From Deltaproteobacteria bacterium (lineage in GTDB: Bacteria; Myxococcota_A; Polyangia; Haliangiales; JADYYK01): a DNA stretch of 36,643 bases. Numbering within the stretch: the first letter of the stretch is position 1; the number at the start of each line of letters is the position of its first letter. Made by a program: the position numbers and the translations under genes. The stretch covers positions 1 through 36,643 of the forward strand of contig JADYYK010000201.1 of assembly GCA_020853705.1 (NCBI GenBank), in the 5' to 3' direction. Shown one piece after another: positions 29,653 through 36,643 of this stretch. The notes under the pieces are model-generated. The model searched no databases. It saw only the letters and a list, made by a program, of their open reading frames with translations, and was not told where the DNA came from.

Positions 29653-30900
29653 TCATGGCCGGGACGCGGCGGTGAAGATGGCGCGCGCCATCAGGCTGGG
29701 CTCGCCCGCGGCGCGGCGGGTGTACAGCTCGGCGCGCAGCCGGGTGATCGCCGGGTCGCCGGGGGCGGCGGCGTGCGCCCACTCCGCCAGCTGACAGGCC
29801 AGGGCAAGGTCGGCCTCGGCCACCGCCACCGCGCGGTCGATCAGCGCCCCGGCGCCCCCCGCCAGCCGGGCCACCTCGGTGGCCAGCGCGCGCTCGCCTG
29901 GCGGCTTCAGGTGCGCCGGATCACCATCCCACCAGCCGCCATACAGGCGCCACAGCGCGCGCACGATGAAGGTGGGGTCGTCGTACACCGGGCGCAGGTA
30001 GGGCCGCTCGAGCAGGGCCGCGGGCGCGCGCACCTCGGCCAGCACGGTGTCCAGGCTGGCGCCGGCGTTCATCTGCGCCAGCACCTGCTGGTGCAGCGAC
30101 TCCAGCAGGGCGGCGGTCTCGGTCAGCGCCTGGTGCACCCGCGCGGCGCCCTCGATGGGCGGACCGTGGCCGGGCAGCAGCAGCTCGGCGCCCAGCGCCG
30201 CCATGGTGCGCAGCGCGACGGCCCACTCGCCCGGGTAGCGCTGGACCTTCTGTGGATTGCCGCAGTTGGGCACTGCCCAGATGAAGAGATCGCCAGTCAC
30301 AACGGTCTTGTGGTCGGGCAGCCAGACCCAGGTGTGGTCGTCGGTCTCGCCGCGGGCGTGGTGCAGCTCGGCGCGGATGCCGCCGAGCTCGAGCGTGAGG
30401 TGATCGCGATAGACCTCGTCTGGATAGCGATAGTCGGTGGGCCACGTGAACCCCGGCAGTCCGAACTGACGCCCGTTGATCGCGCCATTCCAGCCCGCGG
30501 TCAGCTTGTAGCGATCGAAGCGCGCCGGCACGTCACAGTGCGCGATGACGTGCGGCGCCGGCCCCGGCTCGCCCGCGAACGCCGAGATGCCCATCACGTG
30601 ATCGACGTGGCCATGGGTGTAGACCACCTTGCGCAGCGCGCGTCCGGTCCAGCCGCGCACCGCGCCATGGATGTGCGCCGCCGCCATCGGTCCACCGACG
30701 TCGATCAGGGCCAGCCCCTCGGGGGTGTCCAGCGCGGTCACGTTGCCGAAGCTGGCCACGAAGGCGAGGCCGGGTCGGTACTCCTCCAGCGCCATGCCGA
30801 CGGCGCCGAACAGCGGGTGGGGCGCGCTGGAGCCCGCGCCCGCCTTGTCGCCTTGCCAGAGCCGCTCCGAGAGGTCGCGCAGGGTGCCGGGGGAGGTCAT
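29653..30900 (-). CDS. Metallo-beta-lactamase-fold hydrolase (alkyl sulfatase-like)
   Basis: A 415-residue enzyme with the MBL zinc motif HGHVDH (VVYTHGHVDHVMG), then AELHHARGETDDHTWVWLPDHKTVVTGDLFIW and LLLPGHGPPI. The C-terminal 150 residues are helical and include an alkyl sulfatase-like dimerisation region (RALWRLYGGWWDGDPAHLKPP). The GGWWDGNPxxL phrase is typical of SdsA/BDS1-type alkyl sulfatases, though the fused SCP2-like lipid-binding domain is absent. Substrate uncertain; a linear sulfate or phosphate ester is likely. It lies 122 nt upstream of the peroxidase gene on the same strand and is divergent from the small secreted protein gene. Confidence 0.8.
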   Translation of the reverse strand: MTSPGTLRDLSERLWQGDKAGAGSSAPHPLFGAVGMALEEYRPGLAFVASFGNVTALDTPEGLALIDVGGPMAAAHIHGAVRGWTGRALRKVVYTHGHVDHVMGISAFAGEPGPAPHVIAHCDVPARFDRYKLTAGWNGAINGRQFGLPGFTWPTDYRYPDEVYRDHLTLELGGIRAELHHARGETDDHTWVWLPDHKTVVTGDLFIWAVPNCGNPQKVQRYPGEWAVALRTMAALGAELLLPGHGPPIEGAARVHQALTETAALLESLHQQVLAQMNAGASLDTVLAEVRAPAALLERPYLRPVYDDPTFIVRALWRLYGGWWDGDPAHLKPPGERALATEVARLAGGAGALIDRAVAVAEADLALACQLAEWAHAAAPGDPAITRLRAELYTRRAAGEPSLMARAIFTAASRP

Positions 30901-30975
30901 GGGCCGCGATGGTACCAGCGCGCTGCGTCGGCTGGACAGTGCACCGCGGCCGATCGCTGCTATGCTGGAGACACC

Positions 30976-31332
30976 ATGCGCTCCGTCGTCCTCGCGCTCG
31001 TCCTCGCTGCTGCGCTGCCCTTCGCGGGTGGTGCGGCCGCCGGCGTGGTGGGGGCGCGGCCAGCGCGCGCGTCGCACGGTGATGGCCAGGCGCGCATCTC
31101 GGCGGCCGAGCTCGAGGCGGCGGCCAGCCCGGCCCGACGCAGCGAGCCGCGCCCGGCCCGGCTGACGCTGGAGCGGGCGCCGCAGCACCCGGCGGCGCCG
31201 GCCTCGGCGGCGATGCCCGTCCTGGTGCCGCCCGGCGACTTCATCCTCCTGGTGGCGGCGCCGCACGCGCCGACCCACCAGCGCTCGCACCAGAGCTCGC
31301 GGACTCCGCGCGGTCCTCCAGTTTCGGCCTGA
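30976..31332 (+). CDS. Small secreted protein of unknown function
   Basis: A 118-residue protein. It begins with a clear signal peptide (MRSVVLALVLAAALPFAGGAAA); the rest is Ala/Pro/Arg-rich with a hydrophobic stretch MPVLVPPGDFILLVAA near the C-terminus. No family is recognised. GGAG lies 5 nt before the ATG, and the frame begins just after the divergent gap, so it is probably real. A hairpin covers its stop codon. It is followed after 45 nt by rnk. Confidence 0.6.
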   Translation: MRSVVLALVLAAALPFAGGAAAGVVGARPARASHGDGQARISAAELEAAASPARRSEPRPARLTLERAPQHPAAPASAAMPVLVPPGDFILLVAAPHAPTHQRSHQSSRTPRGPPVSA

Positions 31333-31347
31333 ACCAGCGGCCGAAAC
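31321..31347 (+). terminator. Hairpin across a stop codon, upstream of rnk
   Basis: GTTTCGGCC (31321-31329) and GGCCGAAAC (31339-31347) form a perfect 9-bp stem with a 9-nt loop that contains the stop codon of the secreted-protein gene. No U-tract follows, so it may attenuate or stabilise the mRNA segment rather than fully terminate. Confidence 0.45.
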
Positions 31348-31377
31348 AGCAGACGACCTCAGCGAACGGAGTCAGAC

Positions 31378-31866
31378 ATGAAGCGTGTCAATGACGCGCG
31401 GGCCAAGGCTCGCGCCAACGAGAATGATCCATTGCCCGACCTCATCCAGTGGGTGGCCGCGCACGGCCTGGCGCCGCGTATCCGCGTCAGCGACGTCGAC
31501 GCCCAGCGCCTCGATGGCCTGCTCGCCAGCGGGCGACCGCCGCGCGATCAGGACGCGGTGGCCTGGCTGGAGGCGGAGCTCGGCCGCGCCGAGGTGGTGC
31601 CGGCGGCGGCGCTGCCGGCCGACGTGGTGTGCATGAACGCGCGGGTGCGCTACCTCGACGAGGACTCGGGCGTGGTGCGTGACGTGCTGCTGGTGTATCC
31701 CGGCGACGCGGACGCACCGGCAGGGCGGGTCTCGGTGCTGAGCCCGGTGGGCAGCGCGCTGCTCGGGCTGTCGGTCGGGCAGGGCATCTCGTGGCCGATG
31801 CCGCGGGGGCGCACGCGCCGCCTGCGCGTGGTCGCGGTGCTGGCGCAGCCGGCGGTGACGACATGA
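31378..31866 (+). CDS. rnk: Rnk-like GreA/GreB-family regulator
   Basis: A 162-residue protein whose C-terminal half matches the GreA/GreB/Rnk FKBP-like domain: VVCMNARVRYLDEDSGVVRDVLLVYPGDAD, then VSVLSPVGSALLGLSVGQGISWPMPRGRTRRLRV. The N-terminal part is a short helical region, not the long Gre coiled coil. Rnk in E. coli binds RNA polymerase and influences nucleoside diphosphate kinase levels. GGAG is 6 nt before the ATG. Its stop overlaps the start of the tail-anchored mini-protein. Confidence 0.85.
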   Translation: MKRVNDARAKARANENDPLPDLIQWVAAHGLAPRIRVSDVDAQRLDGLLASGRPPRDQDAVAWLEAELGRAEVVPAAALPADVVCMNARVRYLDEDSGVVRDVLLVYPGDADAPAGRVSVLSPVGSALLGLSVGQGISWPMPRGRTRRLRVVAVLAQPAVTT

Positions 31867-32054
31867 GCACGCCCCAGCGCGAGAGCGCCGAGGCCGACGC
31901 CGACGCCGTCGCCGTCGCCGACGCGGTCGCCGTCGCCGTCGCCGAGGCCGACACCGACAAGCCCGACGACAGCTTCGCTCACAAGCATGGCGACAAGCTG
32001 ATCGCGGTCGGGATCCTGGCCCTGCTGGGGCTGCTGCTCTATTTCAACGCCTGA
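31863..32054 (+). CDS. Tail-anchored 63-residue membrane protein
   Basis: A 63-residue protein with an acidic, repetitive Ala/Val/Asp N-terminal half (EADADAVAVADAVAVAVAEAD), a polar linker (KPDDSFAHKHGDK), and one hydrophobic C-terminal segment (LIAVGILALLGLLLYF), so it looks tail-anchored. No family is recognised. The start overlaps the rnk stop (ATGA), suggesting coupled translation and a possible partner role for Rnk. Its 3' end overlaps the convergent dehalogenase gene by 16 nt. Confidence 0.65.
   Translation: MSTPQRESAEADADAVAVADAVAVAVAEADTDKPDDSFAHKHGDKLIAVGILALLGLLLYFNA
31896..31954 (+). repeat. GTCGCC/GACGCC repeat encoding an Ala-Val/Ala-Asp run
   Basis: Tandem hexamers and trimers of the type GACGCC and GTCGCC encode the repetitive acidic half of the mini-protein. 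The repeat keeps frame, so length variation would be tolerated. Confidence 0.6.
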
Positions 32055-32965
32055 CGCCTGACGAAGTCGACCACGACGTCCCCGAGCTCCTCGCCCGCAT
32101 CCTCCTGCAAGAAGTGACCGGCGTCTTTCAACGTCGTGTGGGGCTGGTCCTTGGCCCCGGGGATGCGGGCCTGGAGCACGCGGTCAGCGCCGCGCGTGAT
32201 GGGGTCGCTGTCGCCGAACGCGGTCAGGAACGGGCGCTGGAAGCGCTCCAGCCCCTGCCAGGCGGCCAGATTGGCGGGCACCGCGGGATCGTCGGCCGCG
32301 ATCGGCACCAGCAGCGGGAACTTGCGCGCGCCGGCCTTGTACGACTCGTCGGGGAAGGGCGCCTCGTAGGCGGCGCGGATGGCGTCGGTCAGCGGGCGCT
32401 TGCTGGCGCTCTGCAGGATGAAGCCGACGGGCAGCTCGGGGACCTCCTGCGAGAAGCGCCGCCAGGTCAGGAAGGCCTCCTGCGGCGGGCGCTCGGCGGT
32501 GGGCAGGAAGGTGTTGGCGGCGACCACGCGGGCGAAGCGCTCGGGGTGCTCGCCGACCAGGCGTAGCCCGATGAGGCCGCCCCAGTCCTGGCACAGCAGG
32601 GTGATGTCGCGCAGCGACTGCGCCTCGAGGAAGGCCCACATCCAGTCGACGTGGCGCTGGTAGGTGTAGTCGTCCTGGGTCGCCGGCTTGTCGGAGCGGC
32701 CGAAACCAGGCAGATCGGGCGCCACCGCGCGCAGCCCGGCGGCGACCACGCGGGCGATCACCTTGCGGTACAGGTATGACCACGACGGCTCACCGTGCAG
32801 CATCAGGACCACGGGGGCGTCGCGCGGCCCCTCGTCGACGAAGTGCATGCGCAGCGTGCCGCCGTCGCCATCCAGGTCGCCGGTCGGCACCTCCTGGTAG
32901 TGCGGCGCGAACGGGTAGCCGGGCAGGTCGGTGAAGCGATCATCGGGTGTGCGCAGACACTTCAT
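32039..32965 (-). CDS. Haloalkane dehalogenase (alpha/beta hydrolase)
   Basis: A 308-residue alpha/beta hydrolase of the subfamily I haloalkane dehalogenase type. It has the oxyanion motif HGEPSWSYLYRK, the nucleophile elbow CQDWGG (nucleophilic Asp followed by the halide-binding Trp), APDLPGFGRSDKP, the acid in FGDSDPIT, and the catalytic His in AGHFLQED. It would cleave carbon-halogen bonds to alcohol and halide, though the natural substrate of many members is unknown. Length is normal. Its start overlaps the stop of the conserved unknown gene by 4 nt. Confidence 0.9.
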   Translation of the reverse strand: MKCLRTPDDRFTDLPGYPFAPHYQEVPTGDLDGDGGTLRMHFVDEGPRDAPVVLMLHGEPSWSYLYRKVIARVVAAGLRAVAPDLPGFGRSDKPATQDDYTYQRHVDWMWAFLEAQSLRDITLLCQDWGGLIGLRLVGEHPERFARVVAANTFLPTAERPPQEAFLTWRRFSQEVPELPVGFILQSASKRPLTDAIRAAYEAPFPDESYKAGARKFPLLVPIAADDPAVPANLAAWQGLERFQRPFLTAFGDSDPITRGADRVLQARIPGAKDQPHTTLKDAGHFLQEDAGEELGDVVVDFVRRQALK

Positions 32966-33564
32966 CGGGACCTCACCTTGCGTGTGGGGGATAGTGAAGT
33001 TGGCAATCCGAGACAGGCAGTCTCGATGGTGGCAATCGCGGCGGCCAGCGTGCCGGCGGCGCGCGTGACCCTGGCCTGCCGGGCCCAGCGCCGCCAGTCG
33101 GTCAGCACGGTCTCGTGCTTGCCTGACGCGGTGTGCTCCTGGCGCGAAAGCACCAGCAGGCTGGCCTCGAGCAGCCTGGCCGCCGCCCGGGTCGCCTTGT
33201 CGGGGCGCAGCTCGCCGTCGGCCTCGACCGCAGTCAGCAGCGTGCGCGCGGCGGCCGGCACGCGCGCCGTCGCGGCCGCGCGCCAGCCGGCGTCAGAGGC
33301 CACACGCAGCAGCGCCGGCCACAGCGGGCGCGCCACGAAGCTGACCTTGCCGCCCACCAGCTTGACCACCAGGACGTCGGCGTGGTCCTCGAGCTCGTTG
33401 GCCAGGTTGAAGATGGCGTTGCCGGCCGGGTGCGCCCACCAGCTGCCCTTGACCGGCTCGCGCGCCACCAGCGTCACCAGGTCGGGCAGCGGGGGCGACG
33501 CCGTCAGCGTCATCACGCCGTGCTGCTCGAGCGCTGCCAGGCACTGCGCGAGCGTCACGGCCAT
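32962..33564 (-). CDS. Conserved protein of unknown function
   Basis: A 200-residue soluble protein. The first 105 residues include LVAREPVKGSWWAHPAGNAIFNLANELEDH and VLVVKLVGGKVSFVARPLWPALLRVA, a pattern I recall from conserved uncharacterised bacterial proteins. The rest is Ala/Arg-rich helix (TAVEADGELRPDKATRAAARLLEASLL). No catalytic motif is evident and no function is assigned. It overlaps the dehalogenase start and lies 59 nt after the DUF4157 gene. Confidence 0.7.
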   Translation of the reverse strand: MAVTLAQCLAALEQHGVMTLTASPPLPDLVTLVAREPVKGSWWAHPAGNAIFNLANELEDHADVLVVKLVGGKVSFVARPLWPALLRVASDAGWRAAATARVPAAARTLLTAVEADGELRPDKATRAAARLLEASLLVLSRQEHTASGKHETVLTDWRRWARQARVTRAAGTLAAAIATIETACLGLPTSLSPTRKVRSR

Positions 33565-33576
33565 GGCGCATCATCG

Positions 33577-33590
33577 GCCCGGGCCCGGGC
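33577..33590. other. 14-bp GC palindrome between minus-strand genes
   Basis: GCCCGGGCCCGGGC is self-complementary and sits in the 59-nt gap after the DUF4157 gene. In a genome this GC-rich such a palindrome may be chance; it could also form a weak transcript hairpin. Confidence 0.25.
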
Positions 33591-33623
33591 GCCGCGCAAG
33601 TCGCCTCGGTGCCGCGCTCGGCG

Positions 33624-35540
33624 CTACGGCAGCGAGCCCCCGTGGCGGCTGCCAGGGTACGACTCCCTGGGCGGGTCGATGCTGGCGCTGCCCTGGTACG
33701 GCGTCAGCACCGGCTGCTCCAGCGGCTGGGTCGGGTCGGTCAGGCGCTTGACCAGGAGCCCGCCGGTGCTGATGACCATGTAGTCCATCGACTCCTGGAT
33801 CGAGCTGGCGGTCGCGGTCGCCATCGCGTGCATGAAGGCCAGGCTGCTCTGGGTGCCCGCCTTCAGCGCCCCCTCGACGATGACGGCGCCGTTGTCGGTC
33901 GGCTCGGGGCGGTGGCGCTCGAACAGCGCCTGGGCGTCCGCCGACGCCGAGCCGCCCGCGGCGTGGGTCCACTCCTCGAACTTCGCGCGCGCCTCCGCGA
34001 TGGCGACCTGCAAGGCCTTGACGGTCTCCGGGCTGGAGCCGAGGTCGTGGTCGCCCTTCAGGACCCAGGGCGTGGTGTGCGCCTTCGAGGTGACCTCGAC
34101 GCCCAGGTCGGCGAGCTGGTCGTGCACGTACTTGCGCATGCCGTCGGCCAGGCCGGCCTCGCCCAGCCACTCGGAGCCGCCCACGGCCAGGCTGACGAAC
34201 AGCGCCTCGCTGGTGATGGGCGTGTAGGTGCCGGGGTCGCGCGGATCGGCCATGCCGTAGCAGGCGATGATGTCGGCCTTCTGGGCGAAGACCTCGTGCG
34301 CGATGAGCGGCGCCATCCAGGCCAGGTTGCCGCGCTTCCAGCTGCCCAGCAGCGCCTCGATGGCGGCCTCGATGTTGGTCGCGGCGACCTGGTGGCCGGC
34401 CGAGAACGAGTCGCCGAGGTAGTGCTCCGCGGTGTACAGCGACAGCCGCGCGGCGTCGAGCGCCGCCTTGGACTCGGGCGAGCCGGGCTCGTGCTCCTGC
34501 GCGGCGGCGGCGCCCTCCAGGGCGGCGGTGTACGCCCCGAGGAAGGTGGCCTCGAAGTTCTGGGCGCCCTCGCCGGGCGCGAAGTGCTTCTCGTTGGTCA
34601 GGCCCTCCTCCAGGTACAGCCCGTCGGTGAGCTCATTCCACGTCAGGGTGTCCTCGACGCCGTTCCTGAGCAGGGTCTGCATCTGCAGCAGGACCGTGCG
34701 CGAGAAGCGCTTCAGGTTGTCGAGGTCACCCACATAGTCGACGATGGCGGCCAGCTCGCCGGGGCTGAACAGGACGCCGTTCACGTCGACCGACTCGCCC
34801 GCGACGGAGTCGCCGACCGCGACGTGGCCGGGCGAGTCGAAGCGCTGTACTGCGGCCCCCGGTGCGGCGGTGGCAGCGCCGTCGCGACCACCCGCGAACC
34901 GATCGAGCGCCGCCTCGGCCGACTCGCCGCGCACCACCAGGTCGGCGACCTCCTCGGCGTGCACCTCGTATCGATCGCCGGGGCTGCCCACGCCGGTCGA
35001 CAGCTGCACCCCGCCGCGCTGCTGCACCACGTGGGCGGCCTCGTGCGCGGCCAGGTGCAGATCGGGCGTGGCGCCGAAGGCGATGCGGTCGCCGGTGGCG
35101 TAGGCCTCGGCGCCCAGGGCGGCGCTGGCCTCGCGCGCGGTGTCGTTGCTGGCGGTGCGCACGTTGCCGAGGTCGTGGCGCCCGAACGAGGCCTGGATGG
35201 TGTCCTGGTACGGCAACGGCGCGCTGGCGCCCGCGACGCCCGCGCTGGCGATGGGCTCGGCGCCGAAGGCGACGTCCGCACCGGTCGCGCCCGGGGCGGC
35301 GCTGGCCTGCACCTTGGCTGCGGGGCCTGCGGCGCCCGCGCCGCCGCTGGCCCGCATCCCCTCGGGCAGCGCGACCGGTCCGCGCGCGCGCAGCCTGGGC
35401 GCTGGCCGCTGCGGCCGCTGCAACCCGCCTGCGCGGGTGCGCCGCCCTGGCGCGCTGGCCCCGCTGGCTCCCTCGCCCTGCTCCACCGCCGCTGCCTGAC
35501 CTCGAAGATCGCGCATGGCGGGGGCTACAGCACGACGCAT
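33624..35540 (-). CDS. DUF4157 eCIS-type putative effector with zinc-PLC-like C-terminal half
   Basis: A 638-residue protein. The N-terminal 110 residues are disordered Arg/Ala/Gly. A DUF4157 domain (about 110-205) carries the family signature IQASFGRHDLGNVRTA, the zinc-protease-like H166-EAA-H170 (AAHEAAHVVQQRGG), and HAEEVADLV. DUF4157 is a hallmark of cargo loaded by extracellular contractile injection systems. The C-terminal part (260-600) is helical. It shows KHF at 318-320 and AEHYLGDSFSAGH at 371-383, resembling the HxxxD...GH metal sites of zinc-dependent phospholipase C-like families; this assignment is tentative. Start may be 35540 or the in-frame ATG at 35516. No sheath, tube or baseplate gene is in the window. 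Confidence 0.85.
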   Translation of the reverse strand: MRRAVAPAMRDLRGQAAAVEQGEGASGASAPGRRTRAGGLQRPQRPAPRLRARGPVALPEGMRASGGAGAAGPAAKVQASAAPGATGADVAFGAEPIASAGVAGASAPLPYQDTIQASFGRHDLGNVRTASNDTAREASAALGAEAYATGDRIAFGATPDLHLAAHEAAHVVQQRGGVQLSTGVGSPGDRYEVHAEEVADLVVRGESAEAALDRFAGGRDGAATAAPGAAVQRFDSPGHVAVGDSVAGESVDVNGVLFSPGELAAIVDYVGDLDNLKRFSRTVLLQMQTLLRNGVEDTLTWNELTDGLYLEEGLTNEKHFAPGEGAQNFEATFLGAYTAALEGAAAAQEHEPGSPESKAALDAARLSLYTAEHYLGDSFSAGHQVAATNIEAAIEALLGSWKRGNLAWMAPLIAHEVFAQKADIIACYGMADPRDPGTYTPITSEALFVSLAVGGSEWLGEAGLADGMRKYVHDQLADLGVEVTSKAHTTPWVLKGDHDLGSSPETVKALQVAIAEARAKFEEWTHAAGGSASADAQALFERHRPEPTDNGAVIVEGALKAGTQSSLAFMHAMATATASSIQESMDYMVISTGGLLVKRLTDPTQPLEQPVLTPYQGSASIDPPRESYPGSRHGGSLP

Positions 35541-35608
35541 GCCGCACGCGCCGTCGCGAGATCATGAGGCTTTCACTGTCGGGCCGAACCGACACCGGCT
35601 GGCCTGCC

Positions 35609-35626
35609 TGCAGGGTCGACCCTGCA
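35609..35626. promoter_or_regulatory. 18-bp perfect palindrome upstream of the DUF4157 gene
   Basis: TGCAGGGTCGACCCTGCA is exactly self-complementary and lies 69 nt before the DUF4157 start, in the 125-nt gap between two putative effector genes. As DNA it is a candidate dyad operator. As RNA it could form a 7-bp stem with a TCGA loop, but no U-tract follows. Confidence 0.5.
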
Positions 35627-35665
35627 CCCGACACCCGCACGCGGCTCGGGGGGCCGGAGCCCTGC

Positions 35666-36406
35666 TCAGCGCTCGCCGTCCGCCTTCTGCTTGTCGTCCC
35701 CGCCGCCGGGCGCGCCGCCGGCCTTCATCTTGTCGCCGATCTGATCCGACATCACCTCGGGGTCGGCGATCCCCGCGAAGTTGCCCGCCGCCACCACGAC
35801 CCCGGCCGCGGCCGCGACGTCGGCCACGAAGTTGACGCAGTTCCAGGCCCAGAAGTCGTACTTGGGCGGGCCACCCTTGAGTTTCAGCGCGCGCGCCTGG
35901 GCGGCGTCGAACTGCGCCTTGGTGACCGCGATCTCCTCCATGCGCACGCCGGCGCCGACCTGATCCTTGTCGACCTGGACCTTGCCCGCGACCCCCCCAG
36001 GCACCATGGCGCCCACGCCGGCGCCGTTTTTCGGGTGGAAGCCATAGACATGGTCCTGGCCCGGCCCCTCCAGGCCGATGAAGGCGTGGCCGAGGTCGCT
36101 GGCGCCCTCTGCGAAGCGCGCGCGCGCATACAGCACGATCTTGTGGTCACCCTGGGCGTCGATCCCTGGCGCCTGCGGCAGCTGGTCCGGCTTGCCCGCC
36201 AGCAGCTGGGTCACGGTGGCGTTGCCGAACAGCTGGTGCGCCCGCGCGACATCGGCCTCGTCGGGCGCCCGCCCCTGCGCGACCGCGGCCTTGATGCGCG
36301 CCATCACGTCGGCCGGCTGCTCATGCGCCGGGTCGTCCTTGCGCGGCTGCTCCACCTCGGCGGGGGCATCCGCTGGCGGCCGATTTCGAGCCAGAACGTC
36401 GTGCAC
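35666..36406 (-). CDS. Permuted NlpC/P60-like cysteine hydrolase (putative effector)
   Basis: A 246-residue protein. The disordered, charged N-terminus (1-85) precedes a domain with LGHAFIGLEG (H107) ahead of YDFWAWNCVNFVADV (C190). The order His then Cys is that of circularly permuted NlpC/P60 or papain-like hydrolases, which cleave amide or lipid ester bonds and recur as toxin domains. YGFHPKNGAG between them is also typical. The last 30 residues are Gly/Lys-rich. The position beside a DUF4157 protein suggests co-delivered cargo. Start is GTG at 36406, with no strong ribosome-binding site. It lies 77 nt after the cupin gene. Confidence 0.7.
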   Translation of the reverse strand: MHDVLARNRPPADAPAEVEQPRKDDPAHEQPADVMARIKAAVAQGRAPDEADVARAHQLFGNATVTQLLAGKPDQLPQAPGIDAQGDHKIVLYARARFAEGASDLGHAFIGLEGPGQDHVYGFHPKNGAGVGAMVPGGVAGKVQVDKDQVGAGVRMEEIAVTKAQFDAAQARALKLKGGPPKYDFWAWNCVNFVADVAAAAGVVVAAGNFAGIADPEVMSDQIGDKMKAGGAPGGGDDKQKADGER

Positions 36407-36483
36407 ACCCCATCTTCACGCGCCGCGCCGCGCCCCGCAAGTCGACGATCCCGCGCCCGAAAAGCTTCCCCCCGCGCCGGCCG

Positions 36484-36643
36484 TCAGATCTTCGCGAGCT
36501 CCCGCCGCGTCCTGGCGTCATCGCTGGCATTTCCGGTGTTGACCGTGGTCGCCGGCTCGAACAGCACGACCTCGCACTCGCGCTCCGCCACCGGCCGATG
36601 CTCGACCCCGCGCGGCACCACGATGAGCTCCCCCGGCCCCAGC
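36484..36643 (-). CDS. Cupin-domain protein, C-terminal part (partial)
   Basis: The last 52 residues of a cupin_2-type protein that runs off the right edge of the window. It reads LGPGELIVVPRGVEHRPVA, then CEVVLFEPATTVNTGN, with a charged tail ending in ELAKI. GELxVVPRGxEHxP is the second conserved cupin motif, carrying the last metal-binding His. The usual downstream phrase FEPxxTxNTGN makes the family clear. The reaction cannot be told from this part. It appears to lie at the 5' side of the putative effector genes on the same strand. Confidence 0.8.
   Translation of the reverse strand, partial: LGPGELIVVPRGVEHRPVAERECEVVLFEPATTVNTGNASDDARTRRELAKI

Noticed and set aside
30961..30976. TATGCT read as a -10 box giving a leaderless mRNA for the small secreted protein
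   Set aside because: No -35 at proper spacing, and a GGAG ribosome-binding site lies between it and the ATG.
33609..35567. 652-codon open frame antisense to the DUF4157 gene
   Set aside because: The minus strand has the HEAAH domain and a sensible gene order; this frame is a compositional shadow.

Overview
The window is a very GC-rich (roughly 70% by eye), densely packed stretch of a bacterial chromosome. The gene content points to a myxobacterium-like Myxococcota (Polyangia/Kofleriaceae type): an FGE-tailed Ser/Thr kinase, hybrid histidine kinases, a REC-adenylate cyclase, partner-switching proteins, a TPR/cyclic-nucleotide-binding protein with Ala/Pro-rich linkers, and cargo of the extracellular contractile injection system (eCIS) type. 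This placement is inferred from family content. No rRNA, tRNA or CRISPR array was seen. I assign 33 protein genes, most coupled by 1-4 nt overlaps.

Layout. (1) 1-124: 3' tail (domains V and VI) of a group II intron, lower in GC than the rest, ending at the start of a small Cys-containing gene. (2) 123-4052, plus: small protein, PlsB-like acyltransferase, GpsA-like protein that has lost its catalytic residues, diacylglycerol-kinase-type lipid kinase. (3) 4056-4349, minus: phasin-like coiled-coil protein, divergent from 4515-8241, plus: TPR/double-CNB protein and a tandem DsbA-like thioredoxin protein. (4) 15642-8277, minus: five-gene operon of an HTH-REC regulator, ThDP-dependent acyloin/acetolactate-synthase-like enzyme, FabH-like ketosynthase III, soluble double-core hybrid histidine kinase and REC-histidine kinase. 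A sigma70-like promoter overlapping GGTTGAC half-sites lies in front. (5) 15751-18869, plus: apaG, YkgJ-type cysteine-cluster protein, RimJ-like acetyltransferase, REC-class III cyclase-PilZ-like protein. (6) 29530-18864, minus: eight nearly contiguous genes for a di-heme peroxidase lipoprotein, outer-membrane barrel, cupredoxin, penta-heme lipoprotein, membrane HAMP-PP2C phosphatase, Ser/Thr kinase-FGE, STAS-like and HATPase-like proteins. (7) 29653-32054: metallo-beta-lactamase-fold hydrolase (minus), then a small secreted protein, rnk and a tail-anchored mini-protein (plus). (8) 36643-32039, minus: cupin (partial), permuted NlpC/P60-like putative effector, DUF4157 eCIS-type putative effector, conserved unknown, haloalkane dehalogenase.

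How the genes may work together. Block 4 combines C-C bond-forming enzymes that could make a hydroxyketone- or acyloin-like small molecule with two histidine kinases and a DNA-binding response regulator. It is the best candidate here for an undescribed make-and-sense signalling system. Block 6 joins an envelope electron-transfer chain (hemes, type 1 copper, barrel) to a SiaABC/Rsb-like partner switch in one transcription unit, suggesting control linked to redox state. Block 8 looks like a cargo island whose injection apparatus is not in the window. These functional links are inferences from gene order and motifs; no searches were run.
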